Below, in pieces: positions 1 through 9,600 of a DNA stretch of 64,000 bases (position 1 is the stretch's first letter; each line of letters begins with the position of its first letter). Both the position numbers and the translations under genes were made by a program. Source of the DNA: Legionella moravica DSM 19234 (GTDB lineage: Bacteria > Pseudomonadota > Gammaproteobacteria > Legionellales > Legionellaceae). A model generated the notes under the pieces. That model worked only from the letters and a program-made list of their open reading frames with translations, did no database searches and was not told the DNA's origin. The stretch lies in contig NZ_AUHS01000008.1 in assembly GCF_000423305.1 (NCBI RefSeq), forward strand, positions 124,001 to 188,000. Reading direction: 5' to 3'.

Positions 1-102
1 TTAATCACTCTATGTATTTTATTAACATTGTAACCATCCCCTAAAATAGTTGTATTCCTGATTAAAGTTCTCCAAGTTAAACTACTACTAAGGAGAACGA
101 AG

Positions 103-369
103 ATGAAAAAATCGCGTTATACAGAGGCTCAGATTGTCAAAATTCTAAAAGAGGTTGAAGCAGGCAGACTGGTTAAAGAAGTTTGTCGTGAATATGGCAT
201 TTCTGACGCAACATATTACAACTGGAAAGCAAAATACGGAGGCATGGAATCATCAGACATAAAGCGTCTGAAAGCCCTTGAAGAAGAGAACCGTCCTCTA
301 AAGCAGATGTACGCTGAGCTGAGTCTTGATCACAAAATCCTGAAGGATATTGTCGAAAAAAAGCTGTGA
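103..369 (+). CDS. IS3-family transposase OrfA (helix-turn-helix subunit)
   Basis: This 88-residue protein is the DNA-binding OrfA of an IS3-family element. The N-terminal half has the usual sensor KKSRYTEAQIVKILKEVEAG followed by a helix-turn-helix (VCREYGISDATYYNWKAKYGG). The C-terminal half is a leucine-zipper-like coiled coil (LKALEEENRPLKQMYAELSL). A good ribosome site (AAGGAG) sits just upstream of the ATG. Near its 3' end, a run of seven A followed by G (356-362) is a typical -1 slippage site, which would fuse OrfA to OrfB in an intact copy. OrfA itself looks undamaged. Confidence 0.9.
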   Translation: MKKSRYTEAQIVKILKEVEAGRLVKEVCREYGISDATYYNWKAKYGGMESSDIKRLKALEEENRPLKQMYAELSLDHKILKDIVEKKL

Positions 370-1170
370 AGCTAACTGTGCTTCGGGAGTTGGTTGATTA
401 TGCAGTCAATGCTCATACTGTGAGTTTACGCCGCGCTTGCAAAGTTGTAGGTATAAGTGACTCGGTTTATCGCTATAAACCGGATAGTCGTTCTGATGAA
501 AGTGTCATTGTGGCATTGCAGGAATCATCTGAACGTTATCCAGCGTATGGCTTCAGTAAATTGCTTAAGGTCTTGCGGCGTCAGGGGCACAGATGGAATC
601 ATAAACGGGTTTACCGTGTGTATTGTGAGCTTAAGCTCAATATGCGTCGCAAGGGAAAAAAGCGGTTACCCAGTCGCTCACCTGAACCTCTGAGTGTGCC
701 AGCGTCCATTAACCAGTGTTGGTCAATGGACTTTATGTGCGATGCATTGATGTGTGGTCGACGCTTCAGAACATTTAACATAGTGGATGATTTCAACCGT
801 GAAGTGTTAGCGATCGAGATAGATTTGAGCTTGCCCGCACAGCGAGTAATTCGCGTATTAGAACGTGTTGTTGCCTGGCGTGGTCTTCCTGCCAAACTAC
901 GCATGGATAATGGTCCTGAATTTATTTCAGGTGCAATTGGAATTTATCAAGCTAGGAAAGCCAACACAAAATTCATTTATTGAGCGATTCAATAGAACTT
1001 ATCGCACAGAAATACTGGATATGTATGTGTTTAAAAATTTACACGAAGTAAGAGAGTTAACAGAAAACTGGATAAAGGAGTACAACGACGAAAGACCCCA
1101 TGATTCGCTAAATGATTTAACGCCGTGGGAATATCTGGCAAAAAATCAGCTAATGAACTCTAATTTATGA
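366..1170 (+). pseudogene. IS3-family transposase OrfB, broken by a deletion/frameshift
   Basis: OrfB carries the DDE integrase core. The first part (366-983) reads to DFMCDAL (first Asp) and MDNGPEFIS (second Asp), then runs into a wrong frame and stops at 981-983. The last third continues in a different frame (about 925-1170) as FIKLGKPTQNSFIERFN, with the catalytic Glu in the family motif, and ends with the usual HDSL...TPWEY region. Compared with the normal spacing between the DNGPEF and GKP motifs, about a dozen residues are missing, so the lesion is a small out-of-frame deletion near 925-945. No full-length transposase can be made. Confidence 0.85.
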
Positions 1171-1279
1171 TGCCACTAAATATGGGGGGTTTACACGCAA
1201 TCGCACAAAATAAATCGATAAGCTCATTCTTCTATTTGCAATACGCCTCAATCGTGACCAAGACATCCAAGTTATTTAT

Positions 1280-1651
1280 TTGTTATTTTTTCCTCCCTAT
1301 ATTTTTGCTAATTCAATAAGTCTTGAGACAACAGAATGCAAGATTATGGGTGGGCATGACACAATACTAGTAAAACCTGGTAGCGAATTTAGCTCTGTCT
1401 GCGTAAGAAATAATAATGAATTTTCGTGCTTGCATATTGACGATCAAGGTAAACAAATTAATTCTGAAGATAAATATAAAATATCTTTTGATGATGGCAA
1501 AAGCTATGGCTTTTGGACTAGTCCGAGTGGGAATATTATTATGTATTTAAATTACTCAAAGAATCAATTTCATATGGGCATGACTTATTTCTCAGATGAG
1601 GACATGTTGATAATAAACAAATACTGTATAGGAATAATAAAATCATATTGA
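1280..1651 (+). CDS. hypothetical secreted-type protein, 5' end probably lost
   Basis: I do not recognise this ORF. It has only a TTG start at 1280. The frame is open back to 1214 without any ATG. The start of the product (LLFFPPYIFA|NS) resembles the end of a signal peptide with an AxA-like cleavage site but lacks the positively charged beginning. The rest is about 110 residues with four cysteines (near residues 20, 41, 49 and 117), suggesting a small disulfide-bonded exported protein. It lies 84 bases after an IS3 element's right end and 28 bases before another IS remnant. The simplest reading is a gene whose promoter and first codons were removed by the insertion. Confidence 0.4.
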   Translation: MLFFPPYIFANSISLETTECKIMGGHDTILVKPGSEFSSVCVRNNNEFSCLHIDDQGKQINSEDKYKISFDDGKSYGFWTSPSGNIIMYLNYSKNQFHMGMTYFSDEDMLIINKYCIGIIKSY

Positions 1652-1679
1652 TAATGATATGAGTATTTAATTAATGGAT

Positions 1680-2008
1680 TGACGTGGTTTAATATGCTAG
1701 TTACCAATACCGCAATTTATTAAAGAGCAAGGGATATATTGGTAGCATGAGCAGAAAAGGCGACTGCTGGGATAACAGCGTCGTTGAAAGCTTCTTTGGC
1801 AGCTTAAAACAAGAGCGAGTTCAATGGCGAAATTATCAAACCCGATGGGAAGCTCAACAGGACATTTTGAATTACATCACCATGTTCTATAACAGCCACA
1901 GATTACATTCATATTTTGGATATTTAAGCCCAAATCAATTTGAAAAACAGAGCGATTTTTTGATGAAAGTTGCTTAACTGGGGTGTAACATTTTGGTTGA
2001 CCACGTCA
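1680..2008 (+). mobile_element. internally deleted IS3-family element (329 bp)
   Basis: The tips TGACGTGGT (1680-1688) and ACCACGTCA (2000-2008) are perfect 9-bp inverted repeats. Only a few bases after the left tip, the sequence jumps into the C-terminal quarter of an IS3-family transposase, which then runs through to the right tip. The element has therefore kept both ends and lost most of its interior, giving a short non-autonomous derivative. The immediate flanks (GAT and GAG) do not form a clear target duplication. Its tips differ from those of the element at 29-1195, so this is a second, independent IS type. Confidence 0.75.
1693..1977 (+). pseudogene. C-terminal fragment of an IS3-family transposase
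   Basis: The frame reads YASYQYRNLLKSKGYIGSMS followed by RKGDCWDN, VVESFFGSLKQE and, near the end, YNSHRLHSYFGYLSPNQFE. This is the well-conserved last part of the IS3/IS150-type DDE transposase, including the catalytic Glu (in ESFF). Everything before YAS, including both catalytic Asp residues, is gone. An ATG at 1747 could in principle start a 76-residue peptide, but there is no reason to think that is a real start. Confidence 0.85.
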
Positions 2009-2388
2009 GAGTACGTCGGGGCTGTTTTGTGACAGTATTTTACATTACAAATAAACTTAAAAGCCTATAAAGCAGTCATTGTGAATGATATGAATCTTTC
2101 AGTTTAGAGCAACCATGCTTAAAATTTTACGAAAGATAGTTTTTTGCTTTAAATTGGTGCAATTATGCTTAATAGTTCCAACTATTTTAGTGAAAAGAGA
2201 ACAAAGTTGTAACAAAACAGCTCCGACGTACACACTAGGCCATCTTAGAGATTGTGCCACTGAAAGGAGATCTCTCGCTGCGCTCGAGATAACGTGGGGA
2301 GTTACCGTAATGGTATCCAACAAATAAGGTGTCATTCTGAGGATGTACAGCAACAATTAATGTATTTATGAATACAATTTACAGAAAT
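2009..2388. other. intergenic region with a probable dispersed-repeat remnant
   Basis: This stretch of about 380 bases has no gene I can support. Around 2238-2300 lies a GC-richer passage (CTCTCGCTGCGCTCGAGAT) that differs in composition from its surroundings. It resembles the short interspersed repeats that produce spurious small ORFs in many proteobacterial genomes. No second copy is present in the window, so the repeat status is only an inference. Confidence 0.35.
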
Positions 2389-2416
2389 AAAAAAGCCATG
2401 CACAGCATGGCTTTTT
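2389..2416 (-). terminator. rho-independent terminator after fadL
   Basis: A perfect 7-bp stem (GCCATGC / GCATGGC, 2395-2401 and 2405-2411) with a 3-base loop is flanked by an A run on one side and a T run on the other. It therefore reads as a terminator on both strands. It starts 16 bases after the fadL stop codon. Confidence 0.85.
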
Positions 2417-2431
2417 AGGCAAAAACCAATA

Positions 2432-3856
2432 TTATTTGGTTGGAGCTGGAACTGCTGGATCAATAGTCCATACCAATTGCGCACCAACAAGGTCTGCACC
2501 GGCACTACCGCCCGCATTAACATTAAAGGATGAAGTTGTACCAATGTGATCTGTGCGGTTAATTTGAGGATCTTTCGCAGAAAACAAATGAGTATAACCA
2601 ACATCCACACCGATAGTAGGACGAGCTTGATAATGAGCACCAACAGACAGAGCCCAACGATCAGTATCTGGTAAACGAACGTCTCTATCTATATTATTTG
2701 TAGGAGTTGCATCATATCCACCACCAACACGCAGCATTAGATTGGGGTTAACATGGTAGTTAGCACCAATTGAAGCACGCCATGTGTCTGAATAGTTTTG
2801 AGGAGAAACACTGTTCACTTTAACTTGGCTAACAGGATTTACTGCTGTATTAGGAGCAGCAACATTATTCAGCTCAATTGTGCGCAGTGTACTCCAGTTG
2901 GTATAGACAACAGATGCCAATAATGCAATGGTCTCATTAACATCGTGATATCCACTCACAGTCACAATATCCGGCAAATCAATCACATTACTGTTCAAAT
3001 CATTGGATCGGAACATGGAATTGACATTTGCAGCGAAAGGATTAGCAAGTGACAATGTAGGATCAGCCAACTTTCCGCCAAGTATACTGTAACCATGGAA
3101 ATGGTGTCTTACTTTGGATTGATAGTTCACACCCAGGCGTGTATGGTTATCATTAAACATCGCCATTGCGCCAGCATGGAATCCAACACCAAAAGATTGA
3201 CCTTTATTATAGCTTTGAGAGTCAAGAATATAAGGTGTTAGTCCGGCTACAGGTAAACCCTGATATACGGTAGGTGTGCCAAGCATACGATTAAACTTAA
3301 CTCGCGCATACTGCAGATCAATACCACCACCTATAGAAAAGTTCTCTGTCAATCGTCCACCAATTTCAGGCGAAATATTGGTAGTAATCAATTCAGTGAA
3401 GGTTGCTTGATATCGAACAGCAGATAATGGGTCCCAGCTGGTAGCCAATCCAAAAGGTGAAACCATACTGATACCAATAGTTGCATTTTCACCTATTGGT
3501 TTAGCATAATGGAACGAAGGTACAAAACCATTTTCACCACCTTCAAGACCATTAAACGTCTGAACGTAGTCTCTTAATCCATTAGTTTGGAATGTACTGG
3601 TGCCATTCAGTTTGGCAGTTGGGAATACTCCAACGCCACCAAATACTGCTTGCTGGTTCCGAATAAGTACTAAACCAGCTGGGTTATACCATCCAATGGA
3701 TGCGTCCCCTGCTTCAGCTGCAATACCAGCAGCAAAGTTACCTGTAGCAGCTGCGCTGCCTTCAGTATACAGAGAAAATCCACCAGCATGTACGGTGTTT
3801 GTCGCCAGAACTCCAAGTATTGAAGCGCTTACCAGCGTTCTTAGGGGTTTGTGCAT
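2432..3856 (-). CDS. fadL: FadL/OmpP1-family outer membrane transporter
   Basis: A 474-residue outer-membrane beta-barrel of the FadL family, which takes up long-chain fatty acids and other hydrophobic compounds. The N-terminus is a clear signal peptide ending in VHA|GGFSLY. The mature start (GFSLYTEGSAAATGNFAAGIA) and the AGDASIGWYNPAGL segment are the hatch/plug hallmark of the family, and VSPFGLATSWD and the C-terminal VGYTHLFSAKDPQINR also fit. I chose ATG at 3856 because a GGAG ribosome site lies 8 bases upstream; a GTG three codons earlier overlaps that site. It stands alone, divergent from lysAC, and ends in a strong terminator. Length is typical. Confidence 0.9.
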   Translation of the reverse strand: MHKPLRTLVSASILGVLATNTVHAGGFSLYTEGSAAATGNFAAGIAAEAGDASIGWYNPAGLVLIRNQQAVFGGVGVFPTAKLNGTSTFQTNGLRDYVQTFNGLEGGENGFVPSFHYAKPIGENATIGISMVSPFGLATSWDPLSAVRYQATFTELITTNISPEIGGRLTENFSIGGGIDLQYARVKFNRMLGTPTVYQGLPVAGLTPYILDSQSYNKGQSFGVGFHAGAMAMFNDNHTRLGVNYQSKVRHHFHGYSILGGKLADPTLSLANPFAANVNSMFRSNDLNSNVIDLPDIVTVSGYHDVNETIALLASVVYTNWSTLRTIELNNVAAPNTAVNPVSQVKVNSVSPQNYSDTWRASIGANYHVNPNLMLRVGGGYDATPTNNIDRDVRLPDTDRWALSVGAHYQARPTIGVDVGYTHLFSAKDPQINRTDHIGTTSSFNVNAGGSAGADLVGAQLVWTIDPAVPAPTK

Positions 3857-4120
3857 ATTGTTCACTCCAAACTCGTTAATTTGAATTGCTATTAAAATTT
3901 AAATCAAGTTCGATAATAAATGAATTTACTCCTAATTCAAACGTTTCAGTTAAAATATTTATGTTTATATTCAATAAGTAACAACTATAAAACCATAGTG
4001 ACCTTAAAATACCCACGATGAGCAATATATCTCACCAACGATTCTTACAAATTTACTGAAATACTTGTACAACTCATTTACTCCATGTTAATGTGTTTTA
4101 TTTTTGAGCGGAATACAATC

Positions 4121-6682
4121 ATGCAACACATCGTCACTAAATTTGGTGGAACTAGCGTTTCATCACGAGCCACTTGGAATAATATTGCAGCTATTACCAA
4201 AAAGCATTTAATGACTGGTGTACAGCCCGTTATTGTCTGCTCTGCACTAACACAGATATCCAATAAGCTGGAGAAAGCGATTGAAGCAGCGTTGCTGGAC
4301 GAACACCACAGCATATTTGCAGATATTCAGAACAGCCACTTTAAACTCGCAGATGAACTGGAAGTCAGTCCGGAACTAATTCGCGATGAATTAAACCAAT
4401 TAAACCAATGGTTAACTGGTATTGCATTGCTCAAGCAAGCACCAGCCAAAACACATGCTCAAATTTTAAGCCTTGGCGAACTAATGATGACTCGACTTGG
4501 GCATGTTTTTTTACAAAATCAAGGTATCAATAATAAATGGTACGATGCCAGAGAACTGCTCATCACCACTCCGGTTCATGGTGGAGAATCAGTTAATTAT
4601 CTTTCTGCTCGCTGCGAGAGTGAATACGATCCTGATTTAATTGAAAAATTTCTGAGCAGTGGGGCGCAAGCAATAATTACTCAAGGATTTTTTGCTTCGA
4701 ACGCTCATGGCGAAACGGTATTATTAGGACGCGGTGGATCAGACACATCAGCAGCGTTGCTTGCTGGAAAATTACATGCTGCATCCTGCGAAATATGGAC
4801 TGATGTTCCAGGAATTTATACAGCCAATCCTCACCAATTACCTCATGCCCGCTTACTGAAACAGCTAAACTACGATGAGGCGCAGGAAATTGCTTCCATG
4901 GGAGCAAAGGTACTTCATCCCAATTGCATACCACCAGTCCGCCGAGCCAATATTCCGATGGTTGTTAAATTTACTCAACTTCCTGAACATTCTGGTACCC
5001 GGATAACCAAAGACATTGATGAGTCAGCACCATTAATCAAATCGATCCAGGTAAAGCACAGCATCCTGCTGATTTCAATTGACACCCTTAACATGTGGCA
5101 GCAAGTAGGATTCCTAGCGGATGTATTTGCGGCGTTCAAAAAGCATGGTTTTTCAGTTGATTTACTGTCTTCTTCTGAATTTAACGTCACCCTGTCTCTT
5201 GATAATAATGCAAAAATGTACGACAGACCGGCGATTAATGCCCTTCTGTCTGAGTTAAATGAGTTTGGCCGTGCCAAATTGATTGAACCTTGCAGCGCAG
5301 TCAGTCTTGTAGGTCATCATATTCGAACCGTATTACCTCATCTGGGATCTGCACTGGAAGTATTTGATTCCAAACAAGTCTATCTCATGTCCCTGGCATC
5401 GAATGATTTAAACCTGACTTTTGTGGTAGATGAATCACAAGCAGACAAACTCTGCCAAAAACTGCATCATTTGTTGATAGAAAGCAATCCACAAATATTT
5501 TATTACTCCAAAAGCTGGCACGAAGAGTTTGGCAAGCCGAATGTACGACCCACTCCATGGTGGGAGTCTGAACGTGACCGTTTGTTATCAGCGAGCGCTG
5601 CACATTCCCCCTGCTACGTTTATCATAGCCCTACTCAGGCAAATCGAGCGAGACAGTTACTTGATCTACAATCAATTGATAAATTATTTTATGCCATCAA
5701 GGCAAACCCCTATCCCTCTATCTTAAAAACCCTGGAAAAAGAAGGAGTAGGCTTTGAATGTGTCTCCATTCAAGAGCTTGAATTGGTACTGAATTTATTC
5801 CCAAATATCAATAAAGAAAGAATATTATTTACTCCAAACTTTGCACCAAAAGCTGAATATGAGTTTGCTCTTTCAGTGGGTTGCTACGTCACCATTGACA
5901 GTTTATATCCTTTTGAACATTGGCCGGAATTATTTAAAAATCGTGAAGTAATCGTTCGAATCGATCCGGGAGCTGGGGCTGGCCACCACAAACATGTTTC
6001 AACAGGAGGAAATGAATCTAAATTTGGCATCACCCAAAATGATGTTGGACACATCATTTCCTTGACGAAAAAGCATAATATAAAGGTCATAGGACTTCAC
6101 GCTCATTCCGGAAGCGGAATTCTAACCCCCGACTTGTGGCAACAAACTGCATTAATGCTCGCCTCATTAACCGAGCAGTTTCCTCATGTTCGAACCATTA
6201 ATTTAGGTGGCGGTTTAGGTATTGTCGAAAAACCAGGTCAAAATCCAATTGACTTTACAGCTCTTGATGCTTCGTTACTGGCTGTAAAATCTCGATACCC
6301 AGAGCTGCAACTCTGGTTAGAACCAGGTCGTTTCTTTGTCGCCGAAAGCGGAGTTATTCTTGCAAAAGTCACTCAATGCAAAGAAAAAGGAAAAGTTAAA
6401 TTCATTGGCATAGAAACTGGAATGAACTCATTGATTAGACCTTCATTGTATGGTGCCTATCACGAGATCGTTAATTTAACGCGCCTTTATGAAGAAAAAG
6501 CAGGGTTTTCACACATTGTAGGCCCCATATGCGAATCCGGGGACACTCTTGGTTATGACCGTCTATTACCAGTCACCACAGAAGGTGATGTATTATTGAT
6601 AGCCAATACAGGCGCCTATGGCCACTGCATGAGTTCTCATTATAATTTAAGACCACCTGCTCAGGAAATTGTTCTGGAATAA
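4121..6682 (+). CDS. lysAC: bifunctional aspartate kinase / diaminopimelate decarboxylase
   Basis: An 853-residue fusion of the first enzyme of the aspartate pathway and the last enzyme of lysine synthesis. The N-terminal aspartokinase shows KFGGTS (residues 7-12), GRGGSDTSAALLA and the ATP/aspartate motif TDVPGIYTANP, followed by ACT-type regulatory repeats to about residue 460. The C-terminal part is a fold-III PLP decarboxylase: FYAIKAN with the PLP lysine at about residue 527, HAHSGSG, LGGGLGI, EPGRFFVAESG and GPICESGDTLG. Such fusions are known in Legionella and some xanthomonads. ATG at 4121 puts the kinase motif at the usual distance from the N-terminus; an upstream ATG at 4085 adds 12 unrelated residues. 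I see no lysine riboswitch upstream. Confidence 0.93.
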   Translation: MQHIVTKFGGTSVSSRATWNNIAAITKKHLMTGVQPVIVCSALTQISNKLEKAIEAALLDEHHSIFADIQNSHFKLADELEVSPELIRDELNQLNQWLTGIALLKQAPAKTHAQILSLGELMMTRLGHVFLQNQGINNKWYDARELLITTPVHGGESVNYLSARCESEYDPDLIEKFLSSGAQAIITQGFFASNAHGETVLLGRGGSDTSAALLAGKLHAASCEIWTDVPGIYTANPHQLPHARLLKQLNYDEAQEIASMGAKVLHPNCIPPVRRANIPMVVKFTQLPEHSGTRITKDIDESAPLIKSIQVKHSILLISIDTLNMWQQVGFLADVFAAFKKHGFSVDLLSSSEFNVTLSLDNNAKMYDRPAINALLSELNEFGRAKLIEPCSAVSLVGHHIRTVLPHLGSALEVFDSKQVYLMSLASNDLNLTFVVDESQADKLCQKLHHLLIESNPQIFYYSKSWHEEFGKPNVRPTPWWESERDRLLSASAAHSPCYVYHSPTQANRARQLLDLQSIDKLFYAIKANPYPSILKTLEKEGVGFECVSIQELELVLNLFPNINKERILFTPNFAPKAEYEFALSVGCYVTIDSLYPFEHWPELFKNREVIVRIDPGAGAGHHKHVSTGGNESKFGITQNDVGHIISLTKKHNIKVIGLHAHSGSGILTPDLWQQTALMLASLTEQFPHVRTINLGGGLGIVEKPGQNPIDFTALDASLLAVKSRYPELQLWLEPGRFFVAESGVILAKVTQCKEKGKVKFIGIETGMNSLIRPSLYGAYHEIVNLTRLYEEKAGFSHIVGPICESGDTLGYDRLLPVTTEGDVLLIANTGAYGHCMSSHYNLRPPAQEIVLE

Positions 6683-6686
6683 AGGC

Positions 6687-9600
6687 ATGACGCTTGTTGA
6701 TAGCGAACAAAGGAACAGAGCCACCGATCCTCGTACCTCGTTTATTGTACAGGCTCCTGCTGGGTCCGGTAAAACTGAAATACTGACCCAGCGCTATCTG
6801 AGGCTTTTAAGCACGGTTAACTCTCCAGAACAAATCGTTGCGTTAACGTTTACCCGTAAAGCAGCTACTGAAATGCGTGAAAGGATAATCCTCGCATTGC
6901 AGCAAGCGGCTTTAAATAAATCGGCTACAAGTCCACATCAACAGCTTACGCTGAATTATGCACATGAGGCCTTAATCCGTAGCAACCAATTCAATTGGGA
7001 TTTGCTTGAACAACCCAATCGTTTAAAAATAATTACTATAGATTCGTTATGCCAAAGTATTAATCAGGCAATACCTCTATTGGAAAAGCAAATTGCCTAC
7101 GCTCAAATCACGGATACTCCCGAACGGTATTATCTTAAGGCCGCTCGGAATTGCATACAGTTTGCCATGGAGACTCCGGAGTATCAGCAATCAATTAAAA
7201 CCTTATTAATTCATGTAGATAACAGACAAGAGCGACTGATTGAATTATTTAAATCACTTTTAGGACAAAGAGACCAATGGCTTACCCCGTTATTTCAAGC
7301 CCGCGCGCAAGATAAATCGGCTTTTGAAGATGCCTTACGATTCATAGAACAACATGAATTATCTCGCTTTAGAGATAGTCTGCCCTTCACTCTGTCAGAG
7401 CGATTAATAGCGCTTGCACGCACTGTGGCTTCAGCTGAAAATAATCCGGATTCGCCCCGTTTTGTTCTTAGGGACTGGTATGACTTTCAACAATCCAGTC
7501 CGGATATATGTGCTGCACTGTGTCAATTGATTCTGGATAGCTCCCTTTCGATTCGCAACAGCTTTGATCATCATGTTGGATTTTTAAAGCAGTACTATAG
7601 CGCGGAAGACTACAAAAGATTAAAAATGGAAAGCTCTGAGCTTCTTGCTGCACTAAAAGAATATCCTGATTTCCTGGACGCGCTGTTACAAGTCAGAAAT
7701 GTACCCAATCCAGAATATGACCCTGAACAATGGGAAGTTCTTCAGGCATTATTTGTCTTATTGCCTCTCCTGGCCGGTTATCTTCAAGTATTGTTCAGTG
7801 AACAGAATGAGGTCGATTTTACAACTATTTCACACCAGGCAATAACGGCATTAGGTGAAGCGGATAATCCAACTGACTTGGCTTTATACCTGGACAATGC
7901 AATTCATCATCTGTTAATCGATGAATTCCAGGATACCTCTCTATCTCAGTTTGAGCTGATTACCCGATTGGTTCAGGGCTGGCTTCCTGATGATGGTAAA
8001 ACCTTATTTCTCGTAGGTGATCCCATGCAATCAATCTACCGCTTTCGTCAGGCTGAGGTCGGCTTATTTTACCGTGCAAAAGAACAAGGTATTGGACCAG
8101 TATCTTTGGAGTCTCTGGAACTAAGCTGTAATTTTCGATCCAGCGCACCTATAGTGAACTGGGTAAACAGCCAGTTCTCCAAAATATTTCCTCAGCAAAT
8201 TGATATCGAATCGGGAGCTGTTTCTTTTCATCCGTCGGTAAATGTACTAGGCAATGATGCATCAAGCGCAATCCATGCCATGCAATGTGAACACAGAGAG
8301 CACGAAGCTTCGCTAATGATTCAGGTTATTCAAAATGAATTAAAAACAAACCCGGATGAAAGTGTTGCTATTTTAGTCCGTTCACGCACGCAATTAACCG
8401 ATATTATGAATTTGCTTCGTCAATACAAAATACCCTATCAAGGTACGGACATTGATTTGTTAACCAATCTGGTTCATTTACGAGATGCCTGGTCTTTGAC
8501 TCAAGCCTTATTAAATCCAGCGGACCGCCTGGCATGGCTTTCAGTGCTTCATGGCCCCTATTGTGGCTTGTCTTTGAGTGATATTCATTTGATCGCTCAA
8601 TATAACATCAAGAAATCTGTTTATAGCGCCTTATTACAATTAGATAAAATACATGGTTTAAGTGATGAGGGAACAATTCGCGCCCGGTATTTTACTCAGG
8701 TGATGCATCAATCACTCGCTCATCGTTATCAGTTCACCCTTTCGGAATGGGTGAGGAAAACACTGACCTATCTTTTTATTGATAAAATTTTGAGCCAAAG
8801 CCAATTAAATGATCTGGAACAATTTTGGATTTTAATTGATCGTTATGAACAAAAAGGTCGTTTACCTGATATAGAAGAATTTTTCCTGGAATTCAAAAAA
8901 CTCTATTCACAGCAGACTACCCCATCACAATTACACGTCATGACCATCCACAAATCCAAGGGATTGGAATTTGATACCGTTATTTTGCCTGGATTAGGTA
9001 CTCAACTGAAACGAGTGGATCAACCCATGTTGCGCTGGCTTAAACTGCCAACCGAACATCAAAACGATCTCTTACTGGTCTCTCCCATCAAGGCAGCACA
9101 TCAGGAACATTGTCCTTTATACGACTATCTAAACCAACTGGATGAGGCAAAAAATCAATATGAGGCACAACGAGTTCTGTATGTTGCCGTAACGAGAGCC
9201 AAATCCCGATTGTATTTATTTGATAGTTCATCGAAAACATCAAAGTCTTCATTTCGTAGCTTGCTTAAAAATCAGGAGTTTAATACATGCCAGGAAGAAG
9301 AGCGCCCCGACAAACCGGAATATTCTGCGCCTGAATTAGTAAAGCTTCCATTAAACTGCTATCAAAAATCCAATTTTGAATCCATTAGTCCTACAAATCC
9401 CCCACCCAAAGAACTTGTAACGGGAATACCAAGACTGACGGGAATCGTAGTTCACCAAATGTTGCAATGGATTTGTGACCATCACCCGCAAAACATAGAT
9501 CATGTTCCATGGAATCTGGCACAACGCGAATTGAAACAATTAGGATTTGAAGAAGAGGCTCAGTTATCCGCTTTATCGGTTATCAAAACCCAGATCACTC

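Larger units (their letters stand above)
29..1195 (+). mobile_element. IS3-family (IS407-like) insertion sequence, inactivated
   Basis: The left tip at 29 (TGTAACCATCCCCTA) and the right tip ending at 1195 (reverse complement TGTAAACCCCCCATA) form an imperfect inverted repeat that starts with TG and includes a shared TAGT further in, as expected of IS3-family ends. Between them lie a small helix-turn-helix orfA and an overlapping DDE orfB. The length of about 1.17 kb is normal to slightly short for the family. No 3-4 bp target duplication is visible (CAT on the left, CGC on the right), so the flanks have either rearranged or diverged. The transposase is broken (see orfB), so the copy could move only with help in trans. 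Confidence 0.8.

Noticed and set aside
2099-2356. Overlapping small frames on both strands before fadL
   Set aside because: Both read through a GC-rich repeat-like passage; antisense to each other and without protein features.
4085-4120. Earlier ATG for lysAC
   Set aside because: It adds 12 residues not seen in aspartokinases and has no ribosome site; the ATG at 4121 fits the family.
3866-4120. Lysine riboswitch upstream of lysAC
   Set aside because: The gap has no lysine-aptamer motifs and no terminator/antiterminator pair.
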